DNA of 64,000 bases from Halothiobacillus sp. (GTDB lineage: Bacteria > Pseudomonadota > Gammaproteobacteria > Halothiobacillales > Halothiobacillaceae), in assembly GCA_016278265.1 (NCBI GenBank), contig JADQCE010000002.1, positions 248,001-312,000 of the forward strand. Direction: 5' to 3'. A program made the position numbers and the translations under genes. The notes under the pieces are model-generated. The model saw only the letters and a list, made by a program, of their open reading frames with translations, searched no databases and had not been told where the DNA came from. Positions within the stretch are counted from its first letter, which is position 1. Each line of letters starts with the position of its first letter. Positions 49,287-56,814 of this stretch are shown piece after piece.

Positions 49287-50819
49287 TCAGGTTGCCTCCG
49301 TCGTGGTCAGGGCCCGGCGGTCGAACTTGCCGTTGGCCGAGCGGGGCAGGGCGGCGTGGATCGTGATCGCCGCCGGCTGCTGATAGGGGGCGAGGTGGGT
49401 GCGCAGATGATGGCGAAGCGCCTCGAGATCCGCTTGCCCTGGTGCCACGTGCAGGATCAATCGCTGGTTGCCGCGCTCCGGATCGGGTTCGCCCACGACA
49501 ACCGCCTCCTCGACGCCCGGCGCGGTGGTCGCCACCGCCTCGATTTCCTCGGGACTGATGCGAAAGCCGGCCACCTTGATCTGCTCGTCGAGCCGACCCT
49601 CGAAGTACAGGCGCCCCGTCTCGTCCATGCGTACGCGGTCGCCGCTGAAGACCACGCGCTCGGCCGTCTTGTCCGGCCAGCCGGCTGGCGGGGGGCGGAA
49701 GCGTTGGGCGGTGGCCTCAGGGTCGTTGATATAGCCTTGTGCGACCAGTGGGCCGCCCTGCACCAGCTCACCGGTTTCGCTCGGCCCGAGCAGGCGGCCG
49801 TCTTCATCGACCAGTCCGATGGTGGTCCCCGGCAATGGGTAACCGATGGCATCCGGGTGGACGTCGACCTCACTGGGCGGCAGGAAGCTGGCCCGGAAGG
49901 CCTCGGTCAGACCGTACATCAGGAACAATTCCGCCGGCGGGCACGCCTCGCGCAACCGGTGAACGGCCGCGACCGGCAGGGCGCCGCCGGAATTGGTCAG
50001 CACGCGCAGGGCCGGGGCCTCATGGAGCCAGGATTGCCGGGACAGCGGCACCAGCAGGCCGGGCGTGCCGGCGAACACCGTCGCCGCCTCGCGCAGCAGC
50101 GGGCGCTTGAGGTCGGCGGGCAGCAGGTAGTCGTCGAGGTAGACCGCCGCCCCGCGGGAAAGCCCGGTCGTGATCTGCGAGAAGCCGTAGTCGAAGGCCA
50201 GCGGCAGCATGGCGGCAACCACATCGCTTTCCCGCACGTTGAGATAGTCGGTCACCAGACGGGTGCCGGTATCGAGATTGCCCTCGCTGATCATTACGCC
50301 CTTGGGCAGGCCGGTGCTGCCGGAGGTGAAGAACAGCATGGCCAGGCGGTCGGGGGATGGACGGTACTCGCGGGGTGGCAGGTCGACCGTGTCGTTGGCA
50401 ACGGTAGGCGGCAGGTCCTGCGGGGCATCGACCCCGGTTGCCCACCAGCCCCAGTCGGCATCGAATGTGGGTTGGCCGTATTGCCTCAGCCGGGCGCGAT
50501 CGGCGAGCAGGCCGCGGGCCTCGCAGCGGGCGAGTTGGTGATCCACCTGCTCGGGCTTGAGTCCCGGGTGGGCCGGGGCCGGCACGATGTCTTCGGCGAG
50601 CATGGCCAGCAGCCAGATAACCGTGTCGACCGACTTGCCCGCCCAGACCACCACGTGGTCGCCCGCTACGAGATCGAGCGCCCGCAGCGCGCCTCGCGCG
50701 GTCTGGAGTCGGCCTGCCAGTTCGGCATAATCCAGCCACTGCTGCCGGTCGCCCAGCGCGTGGGCATCCGGGCGGGTGCGGGCCTGCCGGTCGATGGTGG
50801 AGATGAGCTCGATGGGCAT
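49287..50819 (-). CDS. AMP-forming acyl-CoA ligase/synthetase, exosortase-A-associated type
   Basis: 510 aa ANL-superfamily adenylating enzyme from ATG 50819. P-loop FFTSGSTGLPKGVM, MYGLTE (A5), FSGDRVRMDETGRLYFEGRLDEQIKVAGFRI around A7-A8 (two stretches), and the A10 lysine in RSANGKFDRRAL are visible, so it should be active. The first gene of the minus-strand operon with the decarboxylase and HD-GYP protein. No acyl-carrier protein or exosortase is next to it. The ribosome site is weak, and a palindrome lies 21 bases upstream of the start. Confidence 0.83.
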   Translation of the reverse strand: MPIELISTIDRQARTRPDAHALGDRQQWLDYAELAGRLQTARGALRALDLVAGDHVVVWAGKSVDTVIWLLAMLAEDIVPAPAHPGLKPEQVDHQLARCEARGLLADRARLRQYGQPTFDADWGWWATGVDAPQDLPPTVANDTVDLPPREYRPSPDRLAMLFFTSGSTGLPKGVMISEGNLDTGTRLVTDYLNVRESDVVAAMLPLAFDYGFSQITTGLSRGAAVYLDDYLLPADLKRPLLREAATVFAGTPGLLVPLSRQSWLHEAPALRVLTNSGGALPVAAVHRLREACPPAELFLMYGLTEAFRASFLPPSEVDVHPDAIGYPLPGTTIGLVDEDGRLLGPSETGELVQGGPLVAQGYINDPEATAQRFRPPPAGWPDKTAERVVFSGDRVRMDETGRLYFEGRLDEQIKVAGFRISPEEIEAVATTAPGVEEAVVVGEPDPERGNQRLILHVAPGQADLEALRHHLRTHLAPYQQPAAITIHAALPRSANGKFDRRALTTTEAT

Positions 50820-50839
50820 GGACGGCTGGTCTTGGGAAG

Positions 50840-50854
50840 TGTCCGGATCGGACA
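50840..50854. promoter_or_regulatory. operator-like palindrome TGTCCG-GAT-CGGACA
   Basis: Perfect 6-bp arms around a three-base centre in the 220-bp divergent region between the acyl-CoA ligase (-) and aroC (+). TATACT/GTATAC follows at 50856-50862 and could be part of a -10 box on either strand. Position just upstream of the ligase suggests control of that operon. Confidence 0.4.
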
Positions 50855-51039
50855 GGTATACTCTGCAGTCTTTCGGCTCCGGCGTGTCCGCCGGCTCGAC
50901 GTCGCTATGACGGCGGTTGCCGTCACAGCGGGTCGCGCATTTTAGCACGCCCCGCGGGGCCGCCCGCGCGGGAGGCAACTGCTCGTCGTGGTCGCGGCGA
51001 GTGACAGTTTTGGAACGGCCAGTTTTTGGGATAACACGT

Positions 51040-52161
51040 ATGGCAGGCAACACCTTCGGCACCCTGTTTCGGGTCACGACCTTCGGCGAATCCCACGGAG
51101 CGGCGCTCGGCGCGATCGTCGATGGCTGCCCGCCGGGCCTGAAACTCTCCGAGGAGGACCTGCAGGCCGATCTCGATCGACGCCGGCCGGGCACCTCCCG
51201 GCACACCACCCAGCGGCGTGAGCCCGACCAGGTGCGCATCCTCTCGGGGGTGTTCGAGGGCGAGACCACCGGCACACCGATCGGGCTGCTGATCGAGAAC
51301 GTCGACCAGCGCTCCAAGGACTACTCCAAGATCGCCGAGCAGTTCCGCCCGGGACACGCCGACTACAGCTACCGGCAGAAATACGGTCGGCGCGACTACC
51401 GTGGCGGCGGGCGCTCGTCGGCCCGCGAGACCGCCATGCGCGTGGCGGCCGGCGCGATCGCCAAGAAGTGGCTGGCACAGATGCACGGCGTGAGCATACG
51501 CGGGCACCTCTCCCAGCTCGGTCCCATCGTCCTCAATGACGACTGCTTCAACTGGCAGGCGGTTGGCGAGAACCCGTTCTTCTGGCCCTGCGCCGACCAG
51601 GTGGCCGAGCTCGAGACCTTCATGGACGACCTGCGCCGCTCCGGCGACTCGGTGGGTGCTAAGGTCACCGTACGGGCCGAGGGTTGCCCGCCGGGCTGGG
51701 GCGAGCCGGTGTTCGATCGTCTCGATGCCGACATCGCCCATGCCCTGATGGGCATCAACGCGGTCAAGGGCGTGGAGATCGGTGACGGTTTCGACTGCGT
51801 GGCCGCCCGCGGTACCGAATTCCGCGACGAGATCACGCCGGACGGGTTTCTCTCCAACCATGCCGGCGGCGTGCTCGGGGGCATTTCCAGCGGTCAAGAC
51901 GTGATCGCCCACCTGGCCCTCAAGCCGACCTCCAGCATCCGCCTGCCCGGTCGCAGCGTCGACATGCAGGGCGAGGCAACCGAGGTGATCACCACCGGCC
52001 GTCACGATCCCTGCGTCGGCATCCGCGCCACGCCGATCGCCGAGGCGATGCTGGCGCTCACCCTGATGGATCACGCCCTGCGCCAGCGCGGGCAATGCGG
52101 TGATCTGACCACCGACACGCCGGTCATCCCGGCCGGGGACGGCTCGACACCCGGTCGATGA
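51040..52161 (+). CDS. aroC: AroC, chorismate synthase
   Basis: FMN-dependent last step of the shikimate pathway, EPSP to chorismate. 373 aa from ATG 51040 (the open frame extends upstream without homology). [46 protein letters not shown] (as adjoining motifs) and the C-terminal [17 protein letters not shown] are all present. It overlaps the MFS gene by 4 bases; this aroC-MFS order also occurs in Pseudomonas. Confidence 0.97.
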   Translation: MAGNTFGTLFRVTTFGESHGAALGAIVDGCPPGLKLSEEDLQADLDRRRPGTSRHTTQRREPDQVRILSGVFEGETTGTPIGLLIENVDQRSKDYSKIAEQFRPGHADYSYRQKYGRRDYRGGGRSSARETAMRVAAGAIAKKWLAQMHGVSIRGHLSQLGPIVLNDDCFNWQAVGENPFFWPCADQVAELETFMDDLRRSGDSVGAKVTVRAEGCPPGWGEPVFDRLDADIAHALMGINAVKGVEIGDGFDCVAARGTEFRDEITPDGFLSNHAGGVLGGISSGQDVIAHLALKPTSSIRLPGRSVDMQGEATEVITTGRHDPCVGIRATPIAEAMLALTLMDHALRQRGQCGDLTTDTPVIPAGDGSTPGR

Positions 52162-53366
52162 GCACGGCCCCGGCAGGACAGGGCGAGGCGGTTCGGTTGA
52201 ATCCGATCCGGCTCGGGTACTTCGCCTTCTTCCTGGGGCTGGGGATCTACCTGCCGTATTTCAGCCCCTACCTGATCGAGCAGGGGTTTGCACCCGACAC
52301 CGTCGGGGCGATGCTCGCGATGGTGATGGCCGCCAAGCTCGTTGCCCCACCGCTGCTCGGCTGGATGGTCGACCACAGCGGTCGGGTGATCGTCTGGCTG
52401 GTGGCCACGTCACTGGTCAGCGCCGTGCTGGCCATCGGGCTGGCGCTGCTGGCCGGCATCGATGCCGGGCTGGTGGGCTGGATGGTCCTCCTGGTGGCCT
52501 TCGGTTTTTTCTGGCAGCCGCTGCTCTCGCAGCTGGACGTGGCCGCCCTGCGGCTGACCGGCCCGGCGCCCGAGCGCTATCCCGCGCTGCGCGCCTGGGG
52601 CTCGATCGGTTTCATCGTCGCCTCGGTGGGGTTGGGTGCCCTGATCGACCGTATCGGTCTGGTCGCCGTGCCCTGGCTGATGGCCATCGCGCTGGTCGCG
52701 CTGGCGCTCGTGCTGTGGCGGGTGCCCGAACCGGGCGTGCCCCGCGAGACTGGCGCGCGCCCGGTGTCGATTCGGGATCGGCTCAAGGAACCCGCCATGC
52801 TGGGCTTTTTTGCCGGCTCGTTCCTGATCAATCTCTCCCACGGCGTCTACTACGCGTTTTTCTCAGTCCACCTGGCCGATCTGGGCTATTCGGCCACGGC
52901 CATCGGCTTGCTATGGGCGCTGGGCGTGGTCGCCGAGATCGTGCTCTTCTTCCTGCTGCCGGGGCTGCGCAACCGCTTCGCGCCATTGGTTCTATTGCTG
53001 ATCGCGATCGGCCTGATGGCGCTGCGCTGGCTGCTGATCGGCTACCAGGCCGATGTGCTCGGCTGGCTGCTGTTCGCCCAGCTGCTGCACGCGGCCAGTT
53101 TCGGCATGACCCACGCGGTGGGCATCTGGGTGGTCGACCACCAGTTTCCGGGGCGCGCCCATGCCCGGGGCCAGGCAATCCTGTCGGCGGCCAGCTACGG
53201 CGGTGGCGCGGCGCTCGGCCTGTACCTCGCCGGCCTGCTCTGGGGTAGAGTGGAGCCCGATATGGCCTTCGCCGCCATGACACTCGCCAGCTTGCTGGCG
53301 TTTGCGCTGATGCTCGCCGCCCGGCGGGTGGTGCGTTGGTCGCCGGGCGAGCGCGAAGTGGCCTGA
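52158..53366 (+). CDS. MFS transporter, MFS_1-like (3-phenylpropionate-permease type)
   Basis: 402 aa with about 12 hydrophobic segments and a cytoplasmic central loop (about 195-215). N-terminal [21 protein letters not shown] and the [13 protein letters not shown] segment match the MFS_1_like/PPP group. Substrate unknown; conserved coupling to aroC suggests an aromatic or small organic acid but proves nothing. The start is the ATGA overlap with aroC. Confidence 0.85.
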   Translation: MSTAPAGQGEAVRLNPIRLGYFAFFLGLGIYLPYFSPYLIEQGFAPDTVGAMLAMVMAAKLVAPPLLGWMVDHSGRVIVWLVATSLVSAVLAIGLALLAGIDAGLVGWMVLLVAFGFFWQPLLSQLDVAALRLTGPAPERYPALRAWGSIGFIVASVGLGALIDRIGLVAVPWLMAIALVALALVLWRVPEPGVPRETGARPVSIRDRLKEPAMLGFFAGSFLINLSHGVYYAFFSVHLADLGYSATAIGLLWALGVVAEIVLFFLLPGLRNRFAPLVLLLIAIGLMALRWLLIGYQADVLGWLLFAQLLHAASFGMTHAVGIWVVDHQFPGRAHARGQAILSAASYGGGAALGLYLAGLLWGRVEPDMAFAAMTLASLLAFALMLAARRVVRWSPGEREVA

Positions 53367-53409
53367 GGAAGGCCTGCTTGCAGAGACTCCTTACCTGCAC
53401 GAGGACGCC

Positions 53410-54213
53410 GTGAGTCAGAACCCAACCAAGGACAGTGCGCTTGCCGCCAGCGTGGCCGCGGCCGACTGGTATCGCGGTCCGGTCGGCCGACTGGTGGCCG
53501 CCGACCTGGTGGCCATGCTCGCCCGGCGGGCAGAAACCGCCTTCGGGTACCACGCCCTGGTGCTGGGTGAATCCGGCTTGGAGTTCGAGCAGCGGTTCGG
53601 CTGGGAGCGGCAGCTGCGCATCGATCATCGCGTGCTCGCCGGCCCCACGGGCGGTCGGGTCGGTCGTCAGGCCGAGTCGCTGCCGGTCGAGCTTGATGCC
53701 CTACCGATCGAGAGCGAGGCCGCCGATCTGGTGATCGCGCTGCACGTGCTCGAGGATCGCCGCAACCCGCACGAGATCCTGCGCGAGATCGACCGTACAC
53801 TGCGCCCCGAGGGGCGGTTGCTGATCGTCGGCCTGAACCCCGCGAGCCTGCTGCACCTGCGCTCGCGCTTCTGGCCCGGTTGTCATGCGCCCCTGGGGTT
53901 TGGTTACCACCACCCGACCTGGCGGGTGGTCGACTGGCTGCGCGTGCTCGGTTATCGCATTGACGGGATTGAGCCGCTTGGCGGTGTGACGCCGTGGTGC
54001 CGTGAGAAAGCCTACCGGCGAGGCGAGCGGTTCCGGCGGTTGAGCGGGGAGTGGGCCTGGTTCCTCAATGGCCTGTACGTCATCGACGCCACCCGCCGGG
54101 TGGCGCGTCCCAGTCGGCCCAAGTCCGCCTTTCGGTTTGCTTCCCTGGTCGGTCAGCCGGTGCGTGGCGAGGTCGCCGGCATGCGGCGCCAGTCTTCATC
54201 CGTTCATCGATAA
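53410..54213 (+). CDS. class I SAM-dependent methyltransferase-like protein (YafS type)
   Basis: 267 aa from GTG 53410. A methyltransferase_11-like core is recognisable by ALPIESEAADLVIALHVLE and the following IDRTLRPEGRLLIVGLNP, with the glycine-rich motif I poorly conserved (ALVLGESG). C-terminal part is basic. A gene of this type beside rnhA is typical of gammaproteobacteria (gloB-yafS-rnhA-dnaQ in E. coli), which supports the assignment. The substrate is unknown. Confidence 0.8.
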   Translation: MSQNPTKDSALAASVAAADWYRGPVGRLVAADLVAMLARRAETAFGYHALVLGESGLEFEQRFGWERQLRIDHRVLAGPTGGRVGRQAESLPVELDALPIESEAADLVIALHVLEDRRNPHEILREIDRTLRPEGRLLIVGLNPASLLHLRSRFWPGCHAPLGFGYHHPTWRVVDWLRVLGYRIDGIEPLGGVTPWCREKAYRRGERFRRLSGEWAWFLNGLYVIDATRRVARPSRPKSAFRFASLVGQPVRGEVAGMRRQSSSVHR

Positions 54214-54234
54214 GCTCTAGAAAAGTCACCCATC

Positions 54235-54711
54235 ATGGATCACGCCTCGAACGACACCTCGACAAGCCGCAAGGTGGTACATGTCTGGACCGATGGCGGC
54301 TGCCGCGGCAATCCTGGCCCCGGCGGCTGGGGGGCGGTGCTGCGCTTCGGCGAGCACGAGCGCGATCTCTGGGGTGCGGATACCGAGACCACCAACAACC
54401 GCATGGAACTGACGGCGGCGATCGAGGCGCTCGAGGCGCTCAGGGAGCCCTGCGAGGTTCACCTGACCACCGATTCGCAATACGTGCGCCAAGGTATCAC
54501 CGAGTGGATTCACAACTGGCGGCGGCGCAACTGGCGCACGGCCGCCGGCAAGCCGGTCAAGAACGCCGATCTCTGGAAACGTCTCGAGCAGGCGGCGGGC
54601 CGCCACCATGTTCACTGGCACTGGACCCGCGGGCATGTCGGCCACCCGGAGAACGAGCGCGCCGACCAGCTGGCCAATCGCGCCATGGACGAGGCGGCAT
54701 CCGGCGACTGA
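54235..54711 (+). CDS. rnhA: RnhA, ribonuclease HI
   Basis: Degrades RNA in RNA-DNA hybrids. 158 aa from ATG 54235, with a short extra N-terminus. The DEDD active site is complete: Asp20 ([15 protein letters not shown]), Glu58 (NNRMELTA), Asp80 (TTDSQYV), Asp144 (NERAD). dnaQ, which normally follows on the same or opposite strand in relatives, is missing from the window; a gene-poor stretch begins instead. Confidence 0.97.
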   Translation: MDHASNDTSTSRKVVHVWTDGGCRGNPGPGGWGAVLRFGEHERDLWGADTETTNNRMELTAAIEALEALREPCEVHLTTDSQYVRQGITEWIHNWRRRNWRTAAGKPVKNADLWKRLEQAAGRHHVHWHWTRGHVGHPENERADQLANRAMDEAASGD

Positions 54712-54750
54712 GGTCGAGACGGCGATCGGGTTGCTTGCGGCCGGGATCGC

Positions 54751-54778
54751 CATAGACGGTCCTGGCCAGCCGTCTGTG
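54751..54778 (+). terminator. hairpin downstream of rnhA, possible terminator
   Basis: 9-bp stem (54751-54759 with 54770-54778, one G-U pair) with a ten-base loop that contains CTGGCCAG. There is no T-run after it, so intrinsic termination is doubtful. Confidence 0.35.
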
Positions 54779-54874
54779 ATCGATCGCTCGATACGGAGCG
54801 TATGTTGGCTCACAGGTCAGCGACACCAAGCCGACCCAGCGGCCGATTAGCGCCCCGGACCAGGTGGTGACGGT

Positions 54875-55036
54875 ATGAGCCAAGAGCAGTCGCCGGGTGA
54901 TTGCCTCATTGACGAGGGTGAGGTGCTTGATGCTGGTGGCCTGTTTAGCGCCACGGGCCGATTCTGTCGTTTACTCCCCCTGAAGCTCCTCCAGATGAAA
55001 TTCTTGGGTGCCGTCCAGGTTGGCGGGCGTTTCTGA
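54875..55036 (+). CDS. possible 53-codon ORF, unknown
   Basis: ATG 54875 preceded by AGGTGG about seven bases upstream; the peptide starts MSQEQSPGDCLIDEGEVLDA and has two Cys and a basic-hydrophobic C-terminal half (RFCRLLPLKLLQMKF). No family recognised. It may be a remnant of a larger gene or chance; coding support is limited to the ribosome site. Confidence 0.25.
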   Translation: MSQEQSPGDCLIDEGEVLDAGGLFSATGRFCRLLPLKLLQMKFLGAVQVGGRF

Positions 55037-55184
55037 GGCGCCTGATCTCGACCGATGTATTCGGCTCAATTGATGGATTGTGTGTCGTATGGCTGTGCTC
55101 CCGGTGCCGGCTATCTGAGGTTAGGGCCTCGGGCTCCCTCTATTGGTGGTCTGTTAGACTGCGCCACGGGTCCTTCTGTGCTCC

Positions 55185-55236
55185 GGTTACCACAGAATTC
55201 GTTCGGCGAGAGAGCTCGCTGAAAGTTGGGGTAACC
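55185..55236 (+). repeat. nested inverted repeat upstream of the KaiC-like gene
   Basis: Outer arms GGTTACC (55185-55191) and GGTAACC (55230-55236) enclose an inner hairpin GCGAG-AGAG-CTCGC (55206-55219). It lies about 95 bases before the ATG of the KaiC-like gene and could be a leader structure or a regulator site. Confidence 0.35.
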
Positions 55237-55331
55237 TTGATTTGTGGCATTTGTTGGTCCGCACAGGATCTTCCTGCAACTGACACGGGGGGCAGATCGG
55301 ATCGCCACGGTTTTGCAACGAGGAGAGCAGT

Positions 55332-56796
55332 ATGGAAGGCACCGGTGAGGGACGTATATCCACTGGCGTGAGCGGATTGGATAGGGTCGTCTCGGGGGGG
55401 GCTGCTACCGGAGCGCGCCTACCTGGTTCGGGGTGGCCCGGGGTTGGGGAAAACCACGCTGGGCATGCAGTTCCTGACGGCCAAGGCCGGCGAGCCGGCC
55501 TTGTTCGTAACCATGGGGGAGCACGTCGATCAGCTGCGTACCGATGCGCGAAATCAGGGCTTCGACCTGTCGGGGGTCGAGTTTCTGGATCTCACGCCAG
55601 CTCAGGGCGATAGCATGGATCTGGAGAGCTATGACCTGATGGCGCCGGCCGAGGCGGAGTCCAATCCCATCGGGGAGCGCATCGGCGAAATCTTCAAGGC
55701 CTTACGTCCCCGCCGGGTATTCATTGATTCCCTGAGTCACCTCAGTTACCTAGCGCCGGATGCCTTCCAGTACCGCAAGCAAGTAATGGGGTTGCTGCGT
55801 TATTTGACACAGCACGGCGCTACCGTTCTCTCGGCGGCCGAAATCGTGGTCGAGCCGGCGAACGCCGACGAATTGCAATTCCTGGCCGACGGGATCATTG
55901 ATCTTTCCTGGCGGGGCGAGCGTCGGCTGCTCTCGGTGACAAAGTTCCGGGGGGCGGGCTATGTCGGCGGTGTCCACACGATCCGCCTGGACGGCCGAGG
56001 CATGACCTGCTATCCGCGTCTTGAACCGGGTGAGCATCAGCGGGGGCATCAACGCGAGACGCTCGAGAGCGGTGTGCCCGAACTGGACCGGCTCCTCATG
56101 GGCGGGATTACCAAGGGGACGGTCACTGTCATCAGCGGCCCCACCGGGGTAGGCAAGACGACCCTCGGCCTACAATTTCTCAGAGCGGTAGCGGCGCGTG
56201 GCGAACGTAGCGTGCTCTATAGCTTCGAGGAAAACGACCAGACGCTCCGTTGCCGCGCCGAATCCACCAGCCTTGACTTTGCTGAGGCGGAAGCCGATAA
56301 CCGCTTTGCCCTACATACCATCGAGCCGTTGCGTTACTCGGCAGATGAGTTCGCCGAGCGGCTCCGCGACGAGGTTGAGAATCGCGGGGCCAGCATGGTG
56401 ATGATCGATAGTTTGTCGGGATTTCGTCTCAGCGTGGCGGGAGACGATATGGTGCAGCGCATATTGTCCCTGTGTCGTTACCTGACCAATATGGGGGTCA
56501 CCGTCCTGGTGATTAACGAGGTGGCGAATATCGCCGGAGAGACTGTGCAGGTTTCGGAGGAGGGCATTAGTTTCTTGGCGGATTCCGTGCTGATGCTTCG
56601 GTATCTCGAACTCAATGGTCAGTTGCACAAGGCCATTGGCGTGCTGAAAAAGCGAACGGGGAATTTCGAGAAGACCCTGAGGGAGTTCGAGATCACCAAG
56701 GAAGGTATCCGTGTGGGCGAACCGCTCACCCAACTGCGTGGCATCCTGCGCGGTTTCCCCGAGCTCGTCGAACGTTCTGTCGACAGCGATAGCTAA
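55332..56796 (+). CDS. two-domain KaiC-like ATPase, reading frame interrupted at a G8 tract
   Basis: RecA-fold KaiC/circadian-clock-family ATPase. Frame one opens at ATG 55332 with a GAGGAG ribosome site and reads STGVSGLDRVVSGG, a typical KaiC start. At the run of eight G (55394-55401) the homology moves to the next frame (from 55402: LLPERAYLVRGGPGLGKTT) and continues to 56796. With one G removed the product is 487 aa: KaiC domain I with Walker A Lys about 40, and domain II (from about 240) with GPTGVGKTT (Lys about 275) and the Glu pair in LYSFEENDQ. As written, frame one ends at 55613 and an out-of-frame TTG at 55444 would start inside Walker A. Either a phase-variable or slippage gene, a fresh frameshift, or a sequence error. 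Followed 18 bases later by a c-di-GMP gene. Confidence 0.85.
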
Positions 56797-56814
56797 CCAA
56801 AGGTATATGCGTCG

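Larger units (their letters stand above)
54712..55331 (+). other. 620-bp gene-poor region between rnhA and the KaiC-like gene
   Basis: No recognisable gene. It looks less GC-rich than its neighbours and codes for nothing I can identify on either strand; the open frames here are short and composition-driven. It contains a hairpin soon after rnhA, one possible small ORF, a nested inverted repeat, and a GAGGAGAGCAG ribosome site directly before ATG 55332. No tRNA, integrase or att-like duplication was seen. Confidence 0.6.

Noticed and set aside
54712-55331. c-di-GMP riboswitch or tRNA in the long intergenic stretch
   Set aside because: No GEMM-type core, tetraloop receptor or T-loop consensus could be found by eye.
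55332-55613. 93-codon frame starting at the KaiC ATG as an independent small gene
   Set aside because: Its first 21 codons are the KaiC N-terminus and the rest is out-of-frame KaiC; better explained by the G8 frameshift.
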